Source: Micromonospora matsumotoense (GTDB lineage Bacteria > Actinomycetota > Actinomycetes > Mycobacteriales > Micromonosporaceae). Taken from it: 64,000 bases of DNA. Each line of letters opens with the position of its first letter. Position 1 is the stretch's first letter. The position numbers and the translations under genes are program-made. This document shows positions 18,301-25,178 of the stretch, one piece after another. The DNA is taken from NCBI RefSeq assembly GCF_900091525.1, contig NZ_FMCU01000004.1, positions 124,001 through 188,000 of the forward strand, written 5' to 3'. Under the pieces are notes generated by a model. It was not told the DNA's origin. It did not search any database and worked only from the letters and a program-made list of their open reading frames with translations.

Positions 18301-18592
18301 CGCCGGTGGTGTTGAGGAAGACGACCGCGCCGTAGCTGGCCAGGTTGTCGTCGGAGAAGGCGGTGGAGTTCTGGGTGACGTCGACGGTGAAGCCGTTGCC
18401 GTTGCCCAGGGTGCGGATCGCGTTGACACCCTTGTCGATGGACGGGTGCCGCTCACCGTCGGTCTTGGTGAACACCAGGACACTGGTCTTGTCCTGGGCC
18501 GGCTGGGCCAACGCCGGGGCGGTCGCGGCGAGCGGGACGACGATCCCGACCCCTGCGATCGCGGCGAGCCATCGGTGTACCGATCTTGCCAT
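15374..18592 (-). CDS. Secreted ThuA domain - sorbosone/glucose dehydrogenase - PKD protein
   Basis: A 1072-aa exported multidomain protein. The signal peptide is residues 1-30 (VPLAATAPALAQ). The ThuA (glutamine-amidotransferase-like) domain at about 35-255 begins SVLVFTKTDGERHPSIDKG and includes YLGVHAAVEAE. A six-bladed glucose/sorbosone dehydrogenase propeller at about 265-705 has PDGRVLHNTRAGEIRLYD and YIGDYSPDS. A PKD domain lies at about 735-820 (PTSGQAPLTVQFSAEGSYD, WDFDGNGTTDATD). The C-terminus, from about 925, is a CBM6-like beta-sandwich. A GGAGGAAC ribosome site precedes the ATG. It probably oxidises or binds sugars at the cell surface. A Tat-exported sugar isomerase-like gene lies upstream on the same strand, and such pairs occur in keto-sugar metabolism loci (inference). 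Confidence 0.88.
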   Translation of the reverse strand: MARSVHRWLAAIAGVGIVVPLAATAPALAQPAQDKTSVLVFTKTDGERHPSIDKGVNAIRTLGNGNGFTVDVTQNSTAFSDDNLASYGAVVFLNTTGDVLNGGQEAAFERYIRNGGGYLGVHAAVEAEPSWTFYRDIVGTTAAGTASSGSATIDVADRVHPASKPLARQFSLNDQWYNFTTNVRGTAHVLATVDEKTFTGGTMGYDHPISWCKDFQGGRSFYTGLGDSADTYANGTFRKHLLGAIQWSAGMVQGDCGATVKANYEKVILNDEPGEPMTLSVLPDGRVLHNTRAGEIRLYDPKTGASPVVTTLPVYQHDEDGLQSITVGPDFATDKWVYVYYAPKLDTPITDAPVTSTDPTAWDAYKGHNQLSRFKWVEEPTPHLDLASEQKIMKVDTDRGVCCHVAGEVKFDGKGLLYLVTGDDTNAGGSDGYTPINESPTQGPGYDAQRSAGNTNDLRGKVLRIKVKADGSYSVPAGNLFPEAEDRDDKTRPEIFLMGLRNPFRFDVDSRGFVYIGDYSPDSQVPNAARGPEGTGRWIAANKAGNYGWPYCYSPTLPYIDYDFVTKQSKGAFNCAAPVNDSPRNTGRRVLPPVQDPQLNYTFRATTTCAEAYLNTPPGTCEFQWPVLGTGGVGPMGGPVYKYDAALASETKFPEYYHDAVVFGEFTRDKIYMMRTNGSGKLVGVEQFLPGVVFDNPMDMEFGPDGNLYLLEYGDGFFRANPDAALSVIRYAKGTRAPVAELKASPTSGQAPLTVQFSAEGSYDADPGETITYAWDFDGNGTTDATDRDASHTYTTNGVFTAKLTVTDTSGKTAVLTREITVGNTAPTVKVTSPLSGTFFNWGDTVPWTVTVTDPEDGPIDCSRVTVSFVLGHDTHGHGMSDANGCSGSFETPADGADHAGGYLYGAISATYTDKGANGQPALSALDQIVLQTFRQQAEFAQVQQGVTLANTTDAGGGQHVAGIDNGDHIALDPINLGGIDKITFRYAGGSTATVGTPRGIVELRLDSPTGTLVTSATLNATAGTSAWASQTFPVSQAAGTHALYLVFKPASGGPTTSLFNLNWVEFGGPTA

Positions 18593-19044
18593 CTGGTTCC
18601 TCCGGTGGGGGACGATGTGCTACCTGCTCCGGGTGGGTGCCGGGGCCACCCGGGGGTGTGGCGGTGCTGCGCCTCGCTCTCCGGTGGGGGCGGGACGACG
18701 CCGTCCCGGCCCCGAGGTGGTTCGCCGACCGGTGAGCTGCCGGGCGGGGCGTGGGGTCGCAGCCCGTGTTGCGGGCATGCGCCAGCACGGCCCGCGGGGG
18801 TACGGGTCGGAAGAGGTGACGCGGTGCGCGGGCCCGAGGCCCGCCGGGGGCGGAACGCCCGTGGATCGTTCAGCCGGCCGCCCGGGTCTACGGGGCGGGG
18901 CCGGGTGGCGACGGTCGGACGGCGACGGCGTCCGGGCGGTGGCGGTCGCGTCAGGAGACGCGACCGCCACCCGGGGGTACCGCCGACGGGGGTGCGACCG
19001 TCGGTCGGTGCCCAGCTGCGGCCGGGGTACGGCCGTCGGAGCGG
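18593..19044. other. 452-bp intergenic stretch
   Basis: No coding sequence is supported. It holds the hairpin at 18938-18971 and the presumed promoter of the ThuA-family gene. Apart from GC-rich direct and inverted short repeats I see nothing else. Confidence 0.5.
18938..18971 (-). terminator. 14-bp hairpin after the isomerase-like gene
   Basis: GGTGGCGGTCGCGT at 18938-18951 is exactly complementary to 18958-18971, with one further C-G pair inside and a 4-nt loop (AGGA). It starts 73 bp after the stop of the gene ending at 19045 and separates that gene from the ThuA-family gene. Confidence 0.75.
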
Positions 19045-20157
19045 TCAGTCGTTGCGGTACGTGGTCAGGTCGGCCATGTTGGCGTAGCTGAGCCGGGCGA
19101 AGTCCAGCGACTGGCCCGGGGCGGCGGTGCCGCCGGGGGCGGTGTCCATCTCCCAGTTGGCGTGGTGGAAGTCGGACTCGCCGATGGTCTGGAAGAACTG
19201 CTGGAAGTTGATGTCGCCCTCACCGAGCGGGATCATCTCGTAGCCGTTGGGCAGCGTGGTGTTGCGGTTGCCGTCCTTGGCGTGGAACAGCGGGAACCGC
19301 TTGGTGCGCCGCGCCACGTTCAGGATCGGGTCGAACAGCGAGGTCTTCTCCTGGCCGGCCGAGTTGATGTACTTGGTGTGCTTGTGCCGCGCCACGTACG
19401 CCCAGTAGATGTCCAGCTCGAAGAAGACGTACTTCGGGTCGGTCTTGGCGAAGAAGTACTCCAGCCGGCGGACGCCGGAGGAGCGGGTCGGCTTGCCGTT
19501 GGCGTCCAGCGGGCCGCTGTCGAGCAGGAACGAGTAGGCCACGTCGTGGTTGTGGGTGTAGAGGCGCATCTTGCGCTCCTTGGCCTGCCGGCCCAGCTCG
19601 TTCCACAGGTCGGCGGCGGCGTCCCAGTCGGACTGGTAGGCGCTGTTGCTCGGGTCGCTGCCGGTGCCGATGTTCTTCATGCCGAGTTCCTCGGCGATGT
19701 CCAGCTGCTGCTGGAAGGTCGCCGCGTTGATCGACGCGTGGGTGCCGTTGGCGACCAGGCCGTTGTCGTCCAGGATCTTGCGGATCTCGGTCGGGGTGAT
19801 CTGCCGGCCCAGGATCGAGGTGTGCTGGTTGTAGCCGGCGAACTCGATCTCCTTGTAGCCCATCTGGGCCAGGCTGGCGAGCACCCGCTCGAAGCCGTAG
19901 GGCACACCGCTGTCGTCCGGGGCGGCGGCGATCCGGTCCCGGACGCTGTAGAGGATGATGCCCCGGTTCTGCACCGGGATCAGCGGGTCGACCCGCCACT
20001 TGCCGTCCGCGCGGGCCGGGCCGTTGGTCTGGAGCACCGGCAGCCCGGCCGCGCCGAGGACAGCGGCGGCGCCGGCCGACGCGGCGAGCAGCCGACGACG
20101 GGTGACCTGGGCGCGGTACTGCGGGTCGGCGGCCAAACGGCGCTTTTCCTCGTTCAC
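19045..20157 (-). CDS. Tat-exported sugar phosphate isomerase/epimerase-like protein
   Basis: A 370-aa protein of the xylose-isomerase-like TIM-barrel superfamily. The N-terminus has a twin-arginine signal (TRRRLLAASAGAAAVLGAAG), so it is folded and probably cofactor-bound before export. Barrel residues expected to bind a divalent metal appear in KEIEFAGYNQH, FFELDIYWAYVARH, FHAKDGN and NWEMDTAPG. The start chosen is the GTG at 20157, with AAAGGTGG a few bases upstream; a GTG at 20166 in the same frame would overlap that site. It is monocistronic, with a hairpin after it and a 26-bp palindrome about 200 bp upstream. Despite the family name, an exported form is more likely to act on non-phosphorylated sugars (inference). 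Confidence 0.85.
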   Translation of the reverse strand: MNEEKRRLAADPQYRAQVTRRRLLAASAGAAAVLGAAGLPVLQTNGPARADGKWRVDPLIPVQNRGIILYSVRDRIAAAPDDSGVPYGFERVLASLAQMGYKEIEFAGYNQHTSILGRQITPTEIRKILDDNGLVANGTHASINAATFQQQLDIAEELGMKNIGTGSDPSNSAYQSDWDAAADLWNELGRQAKERKMRLYTHNHDVAYSFLLDSGPLDANGKPTRSSGVRRLEYFFAKTDPKYVFFELDIYWAYVARHKHTKYINSAGQEKTSLFDPILNVARRTKRFPLFHAKDGNRNTTLPNGYEMIPLGEGDINFQQFFQTIGESDFHHANWEMDTAPGGTAAPGQSLDFARLSYANMADLTTYRND

Positions 20158-20634
20158 AATTTCCACCTTTCGAGGGTGGCCCTGCGGGCCACGGAGACGT
20201 GCGAGTCCTGCTGTGAGGGTCGGTAAGGACCTGCGCCGCCGAATACGCGTGGCCCGGTGGATGACTGGTCGATCAAGGGGGTGTGTCAGCCGTGTTACGT
20301 CCGTGAACCGGACACTAACGGTGGCTGACGGCTAAAGATAGACCTCGAACGGAGAAACTTTTGTTCGCGCGAACAAAAGTTCTCGATGGTCAGAACCAAT
20401 GCCCGAACGGTCGCCCAGACCCGGCTTCCCGGTCGATTCCCCGGCCCTCACCAGCACGAACAGCGACGGCGACCGGGACGCGGGCACGCGGACGCGCCGC
20501 GGGGCGCGATGCCGACCCACGGTCGAATCGACACCACGCCCGAATCGACACCACGCCCGACGCGTCGCCGCGGACCGGTCCACCGCCGGGCGGGGCCGGC
20601 CGGGCGCTGGCCCGCCGTCCGGTGCTCCGGTCCG
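20158..20634. other. 477-bp intergenic stretch
   Basis: No gene is supported. It contains an unusually AT-rich patch around 20330-20400 with the 26-bp palindrome, and a 17-bp tandem duplication at 20524-20557 (unit CGAATCGACACCACGCC). The palindrome is nearer the isomerase-like gene and may control it. Confidence 0.5.
20356..20381. promoter_or_regulatory. Perfect 26-bp palindrome, probable operator
   Basis: The two half-sites AACTTTTGTTCGC and GCGAACAAAAGTT are exact complements with no spacer, and GAG/CTC pairing continues outside after one unpaired base. The site lies in AT-rich DNA about 200 bp upstream of the GTG at 20157. A TATCTT element follows it on the minus strand. Its length and symmetry suggest a dimeric or tetrameric repressor; the regulator is not identified and none is adjacent. 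Confidence 0.6.
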
Positions 20635-21213
20635 CTACCCGGAACCGGCCAGCACCAGTTCCCCCAGCCGCTGCTCCAACGCCGCCGCGTCCAGGCCGCC
20701 CGGCCAGCCCCGCAGCAACGCACCGCCCTTCGCGACCAGCACGACGGCCGGTGGCTCCCGCACCGCGTACGACCGCCAGATGGTCTGCTGCTCGTCGACC
20801 ACGACGGGGTACTCCACCCGGTGCGTGCGCAGGTAGTCCTGCAACTCCTCGGCCTGGTCCGCGCCGGCCACCCCGACGAAGACCACCCGGTCCCGGTGCC
20901 GGCGGGCGAGGTCGCTGAGCGCGTCCTGGCGGGCGACGCAGGTGGTGCACCAGGAGCTGAAGAAGGTGAACACCACCGGTCGGTCCGCCCACAGCCGGGC
21001 GGCGGTGAGCGGGGTGCCGTCGGTGAGCCCGCCGGTGAACGCCGGGGCGGCCGGCGCGGTGCCGGGCGCCGGGCGCAGCGCCAGATCGGCGGGGACCGGC
21101 CCCGGCATCGTCGAGGCGCCCCCGGCGAGCGCCGGCGCGGACTCCCCGGCCGGGCGGGCGGTGCAGCCGGCCAGCACCAGCACCGCCAGCAACGGCGCGA
21201 GCAGCCGCCTCAT
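20635..21213 (-). CDS. TlpA-like thioredoxin-fold lipoprotein
   Basis: A 192-aa membrane-anchored redoxin. The signal peptide ends in lipobox LVLAGC (Cys near residue 17). The thioredoxin fold carries the active-site motif WCTTC in FFSSWCTTCVARQ. The cis-Pro region is EPPAVVLVAKGG, and the LRGWPGGL ending is typical of TlpA/ResA-like proteins. It would act in thiol-disulfide exchange outside the membrane. The ATG overlaps the stop of the upstream lipoprotein gene (ATGA), so the pair is co-translated. No cytochrome-maturation genes are nearby, so the client is unknown. Confidence 0.85.
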   Translation of the reverse strand: MRRLLAPLLAVLVLAGCTARPAGESAPALAGGASTMPGPVPADLALRPAPGTAPAAPAFTGGLTDGTPLTAARLWADRPVVFTFFSSWCTTCVARQDALSDLARRHRDRVVFVGVAGADQAEELQDYLRTHRVEYPVVVDEQQTIWRSYAVREPPAVVLVAKGGALLRGWPGGLDAAALEQRLGELVLAGSG

Positions 21214-21662
21214 GCCGGCACCACCGCCACCAGCGCCGGCCCCTCGCTGCTGTCCGGGGTCAGGTCGAGCGCGGGCCGGCCGGCCACCTCCAGCCGGTAC
21301 CCGGTCCGCTGCGGCACCTGCACCGGCACCGCGAACTCGCAGTAGGTCGGCACCCGCTCCACCGCCAGGTCCTCGGCGAAGGCGGCCACCGCCGTGCCCG
21401 CCGGCAGCTTCCCGGTGACCAGGGCCGCGCCGTCCGGGTCGAGCAACCGGAACGGTGCCCTGTGGTGGAAATAGAGGTACGGCCCGGTGCCGGCGCAGTC
21501 CACGCCCTCGGCCCTGATGTTGATGTCGCGGACCAGGACCCGGACGGTGGTCGGGGTGACCGCCTCCGGCCCCGGGTCGGGGCCGCCGCAGCCGGTCGTC
21601 CCGGCCAGCAGCAGGATCGCCAGCGCGCCGGTGCCGCGCCGGGTGCCCGTGGTCAGCCGCAC
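21210..21662 (-). CDS. Small lipoprotein of unknown function
   Basis: A 150-aa protein that I do not recognise. It has a signal sequence with lipobox AGTTGC, then an extracytoplasmic region of mixed beta-strand character with two cysteines (GVDCAGTG and VPTYCEFAV) that could form a disulfide. The GTG at 21662 is chosen over the GTG at 21677, because the earlier codon lies inside the ribosome site GGGAGGAG. It is translationally coupled to the TlpA-like gene, which makes a redox partnership plausible through these cysteines (inference). Confidence 0.7.
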   Translation of the reverse strand: MRLTTGTRRGTGALAILLLAGTTGCGGPDPGPEAVTPTTVRVLVRDINIRAEGVDCAGTGPYLYFHHRAPFRLLDPDGAALVTGKLPAGTAVAAFAEDLAVERVPTYCEFAVPVQVPQRTGYRLEVAGRPALDLTPDSSEGPALVAVVPA

Positions 21663-21738
21663 GTCGTCTCCTCCCACCCGCGCGCCGGGTCCGTGCCGAC
21701 GGGTGCCGCCACGGACCCGGCGCGACCATCGATACCGG

Positions 21739-23784
21739 TCAGGACTTCTCCACCCGGCACTGCTTCGTCACGGTCTTGGACGGGTCGCTCTCAGAGGTCG
21801 CGGTGAGCTTGACGAAACCGGTGTCCGCGGCGGCGGCGGTGGCCCCCACCGAGACCCGGACCGTGGTGGACTTGCCGAACTGGGCGGTGGCGATCGGGTT
21901 GGGCAGCCAGGTCCGCCAGCCCGTGCCGGCCACCTCCGCCGAGAGGCGGTAGACGTCCGACTTGAGGTAGGCGGTCACGTTCTCCGGGTGCTGCTGCCCA
22001 CCGGCCGAGTAGGTGCCGGTGTTGGTCAGCTCGAACGCGCAGGTCACACCCCGGTTCGTCGGCTTGCCGGTGCTGGTCACCTCACCCTTGGCCAGGGCCA
22101 CCCCGTGGCTGCTCGGCCCCCCGGTGCCGTCCAGCGACTTCACCGCCACCGTGTACGACAGCGAGCCGGCGGCGTCCCGCTTGAGGTCGATGATGTAGAA
22201 GTGCAGCCGGTTGGCCTCGTCGACGTACTCGTACTGGCTGCCGGTGTCCGCTCCGGCGTGGAACAGCGCGTCGGAGAGCTGCCGGTAGTCACCCATGGTG
22301 ATCTTCTGCGGGGTGCCGTCCGGCCGGTAGAAGTCGATCATGTCGATGTCCTGCGGGTTGGCGTCCACCACCCACTGGAACGGTGCGCTGTCGGCGTTCT
22401 TGGTCTTGCTCAGCAGCACACCCCGGTCCGGGGTGAACGAGTCCGCGCCCATCCGGTCGACGACCTCGACGGTGTAGTTGTGGAAGCTCCCGCCGTCGCA
22501 CAACGGGTTGGTGGCGACCGTACAGGCCGGCGAGAGGTCCTTGTTCAGGGCGATGTTCACGCCGGTCAACCCCTTCGGTCCGGCGTCGACCGCGCGGGCG
22601 GTCACCTGGGCGACGACCAGCCCGGAGGAGGCCAGCGCCTCCCGGGACAGCCGCAGCACGTGCTCCTCACCGAGCAGGCCGATCTTGAGCTTGTCCCGCA
22701 CCGTGTGCAACGACCCCATCGAGCCGCCGTTGGTCGGCGGGATCTGCCAGCGGGTGTGCGGGCCGCCGGGGCCGTTGAACGAACCCCGCGACATCATGCT
22801 CCAGATGCCGGTGTACGCCCGCCGTAACGGCTCGCCGTACGGGTTGTTGTAGTTGTCGCCGATGCCGAGCAGGTGGGTCAGCTCGTGGGCGTACACCCCC
22901 ATGCCGGAGCTCTCGCCCTGGGTGGACGAGCCGGAGCCGGCGTTGGGCCACAACGTCGCCGCCGCCTTCCACGACGTCCACTCCACATAGCGGGTCTTGG
23001 CCCAGTTCGGCAGGTTGGGGTCCGGCGGGCCCCAGGCGTCCGGCACGTCCTCCTTGTTCTGGAAGATCATCTGCCCGAACTCCTGCCAGGTGGACGACTC
23101 GTCCTGCCCGGCGCTGAGGATGAAGACCAGCTCGTACTGGTCGGCGACCGCGTCACCGACCGCCGCCCGCCAGGCGCCCAACCCGTCGGTGCGGATGTTC
23201 TTGTTGCAGGTGTCACCGCTCGGGCAGGCCCCGGGGTTGAAGCTGTTGTCCAGCCCGTACTGGTACGACTTCGCCGGCAACTGGTACGGCCCGAACCCGG
23301 CCAGGTCCACGCCGTAGCGCCCGTTGGAGTCCTGCATCCAGTACTCGTGCAGGGTGTGCCCCTTGTTCAGGGTGTTCGGGGTGTTGAGGAAGTCCTGGTA
23401 GAACTTCGGCACGTCGGCGCGGGGGATGTTGGCCGCGACCGACTGGGGGTTGCCGAAGACCGTCGAGCGGGCCCGCTGGGAGACCGCGAACGTCTGGTCC
23501 GGATAGTCGAGCGCGACCAGGGCGATCTTGAAGTTGCGGACCGCGCCCCGCACGCTCGGGTCGGCCCAGTTCTTACCCGGCACCGCCTGGTAGTCGTCCC
23601 AGGTCATGGTGTCGGGGTTCTGCCACGCCTGCGGGTCGAGGACCTGGAACGGCGCGGTGCCGCCGGCCGGATTGGCCGGGGCCGCGGCGGCCTGCGCCGC
23701 GCCGGTCACCACGAGGGTGCCGGCCAGGACCGCGGCCAACACGGAGCGCCTCAGTCGGGGTCTGTTGCGGGTAGCACGGTGCAC
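21739..23784 (-). CDS. Secreted M6-type metalloprotease domain protein
   Basis: A 681-aa exported zinc protease. The signal peptide is about residues 1-38 (SVLAAVLAGTLVVTGAAQAAAA). The zinc site is HELTH at residues 300-304, in GVYAHELTHLLGIGDNYNN, followed by a Met-turn-like SMMSRGSFNG. The size and motifs resemble the immune-inhibitor-A/M6 group. The C-terminal 150 residues form a beta-rich domain (NRGVTCAFELTNTGTYSAGG) that looks like an NPCBM/CARDB-type secreted module. The GTG at 23784 is preferred since GAGAGGTGA lies 5-7 nt upstream, although the frame is open to 23853. It is probably transcribed alone and would degrade extracellular protein. Confidence 0.85.
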   Translation of the reverse strand: MHRATRNRPRLRRSVLAAVLAGTLVVTGAAQAAAAPANPAGGTAPFQVLDPQAWQNPDTMTWDDYQAVPGKNWADPSVRGAVRNFKIALVALDYPDQTFAVSQRARSTVFGNPQSVAANIPRADVPKFYQDFLNTPNTLNKGHTLHEYWMQDSNGRYGVDLAGFGPYQLPAKSYQYGLDNSFNPGACPSGDTCNKNIRTDGLGAWRAAVGDAVADQYELVFILSAGQDESSTWQEFGQMIFQNKEDVPDAWGPPDPNLPNWAKTRYVEWTSWKAAATLWPNAGSGSSTQGESSGMGVYAHELTHLLGIGDNYNNPYGEPLRRAYTGIWSMMSRGSFNGPGGPHTRWQIPPTNGGSMGSLHTVRDKLKIGLLGEEHVLRLSREALASSGLVVAQVTARAVDAGPKGLTGVNIALNKDLSPACTVATNPLCDGGSFHNYTVEVVDRMGADSFTPDRGVLLSKTKNADSAPFQWVVDANPQDIDMIDFYRPDGTPQKITMGDYRQLSDALFHAGADTGSQYEYVDEANRLHFYIIDLKRDAAGSLSYTVAVKSLDGTGGPSSHGVALAKGEVTSTGKPTNRGVTCAFELTNTGTYSAGGQQHPENVTAYLKSDVYRLSAEVAGTGWRTWLPNPIATAQFGKSTTVRVSVGATAAAADTGFVKLTATSESDPSKTVTKQCRVEKS

Positions 23785-24038
23785 AGGTTCACCTCTCGTC
23801 GGGAGGGACACGGCGTCCGGTCCGGTGTCGGCGAGGGGTGGCTGCCGGGACACCTGTCACTGGGCCGCGCAGCGAATCTAGGAGGACGGGCCGGGGCCGG
23901 TCACCGTGCAGATGTCGGCAGGTGGACCGGCGGCTTCCGACACCTGAAGGACCGACGCCGGGGCCCGGCGGGCCGCCCACCCCGGCCCGGACCGCAACGC
24001 CGCGCCGTCGGTCGACCGGCCGGACCGGCCGGCATGGT

Positions 24039-24956
24039 TCACCGGGGCCGACCGTCGGTGACCGGATCGACGGTGGTCGACAGGGCCCGCACCAGGTCCC
24101 GGCGCAGCCGGGCGGCGGCCGGCCCGGCCAGCGGACCGCGCGGCGGGCGGCACCGGCCACCGAACCGCCCGGCACAGTCCATCGCCAGCTTGATCGCCTG
24201 TACGGCCTCCGGCCGGGAGCGCCAGCCGAAGGCCGGGTGCAACTCGGCATAGAGCGGCAGTGCCCGCGCCAGGTCCCCGGCGACACAGAGGTCGTAGAGC
24301 CGCAGGGCCTGGCGGGGCAGCGCGTTGGACAGGCCGGCGACCCAGCCCCGGGCCCCGCACAGCACCAGTTCGAGCAGCACGTCGTCGGCCCCGGCCAGCA
24401 CGTCCACGTGCGGGCAGAGGTCCCTGATCCGGTGCACCCGCCGCACGTCGCCGGAGAACTCCTCGACCGCGACGATGCCGTCGGTCTCGGCGACCCGGGC
24501 GAGCAGCTCGGGCGTCAGGTCCACCCGGGTGTCGTACGGGTCGTTGTGGGCGACCACCGGCAGGCCGACGGCGGTCACCTCCCGGTAGTGGGCGACCACG
24601 TCGGCGTCCCCGGCGGGGTAGCCGTCCGGGGGTGGGGCGAGCACCCCGTGGGCGCCGGCGGCGGCGGCCTGCTCCGCCCAGCGGCGGGACTGCCGGCTGC
24701 CGTAGCCGCCGACGCCGGGCAGCACCGCGCAGCCCGGCGGCGCGGCCTGCACCGTCGCCCGCACCACGTCGGCCCGTTCGTCGTCGGACAGGGCCCGGTA
24801 CTCCCCCACCGAAGCGCACGGGGTCACCCCGTGGCAACCCGCCTCGGCCAGCCAGCGCACGTGCTCCTGGAGCCGGTCGAAGTCGACGCCGAGGTCGTCG
24901 CGGAACGGCGTGGTGATGGCGACCAGGACGCCACGCCAGGGCCTACCAGCTGTCAC
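24039..24956 (-). CDS. DapA/NAL-family protein lacking the Schiff-base lysine
   Basis: A 305-aa protein of the dihydrodipicolinate synthase/N-acetylneuraminate lyase superfamily (TIM barrel). It has the family start LVAITTPFRDDLGVDFDRL and the pyruvate-binding region CASVGEY. The lysine that forms the Schiff base in this family (K161 in E. coli DapA) aligns with Glu165 in IVAVEEFSGD (GAG, not AAG). The catalytic Tyr133 aligns with His137 in VVAHNDPYDT. The protein is otherwise intact, so it is either inactive as an aldolase or uses other chemistry. The GTG at 24956 has AGGAGGGA upstream. It is divergent from a PucR regulator, which probably controls it. Confidence 0.85.
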   Translation of the reverse strand: MTAGRPWRGVLVAITTPFRDDLGVDFDRLQEHVRWLAEAGCHGVTPCASVGEYRALSDDERADVVRATVQAAPPGCAVLPGVGGYGSRQSRRWAEQAAAAGAHGVLAPPPDGYPAGDADVVAHYREVTAVGLPVVAHNDPYDTRVDLTPELLARVAETDGIVAVEEFSGDVRRVHRIRDLCPHVDVLAGADDVLLELVLCGARGWVAGLSNALPRQALRLYDLCVAGDLARALPLYAELHPAFGWRSRPEAVQAIKLAMDCAGRFGGRCRPPRGPLAGPAAARLRRDLVRALSTTVDPVTDGRPR

Positions 24957-25178
24957 TCGGGCGTTCCCTCCTGCGCGCCGGCGGCCCGCTGCCCACCGCA
25001 GGAGGAACCCTACGATCGTCGATCGCCGTGGCTCTTCGGACAATTGCCGGAACAGTCGCCGTGGGGGCCGTCCTTTTGTCGGTAGATCCGTGGTGGACCT
25101 TGCGCACAGGCCCACCGGCCGCAGAGGGTAGGGCACCGGCTGTCGCACCCCTGCCGCGCAGCCAACCAGGGGAGATCC

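Noticed and set aside
15368..19087. Very long plus-strand open frame of 1239 codons
   Set aside because: It lies opposite the ThuA/sorbosone-dehydrogenase gene. Its translation is a low-complexity Arg/Val/Gly/Asp mix without any domain, as expected for the antisense frame of GC-rich coding DNA.
20356..20381. SOS (LexA) box
   Set aside because: The actinobacterial LexA site has GAAC before GTTC; here the order is inverted (GTTC before GAAC) and no DNA-repair gene is adjacent.
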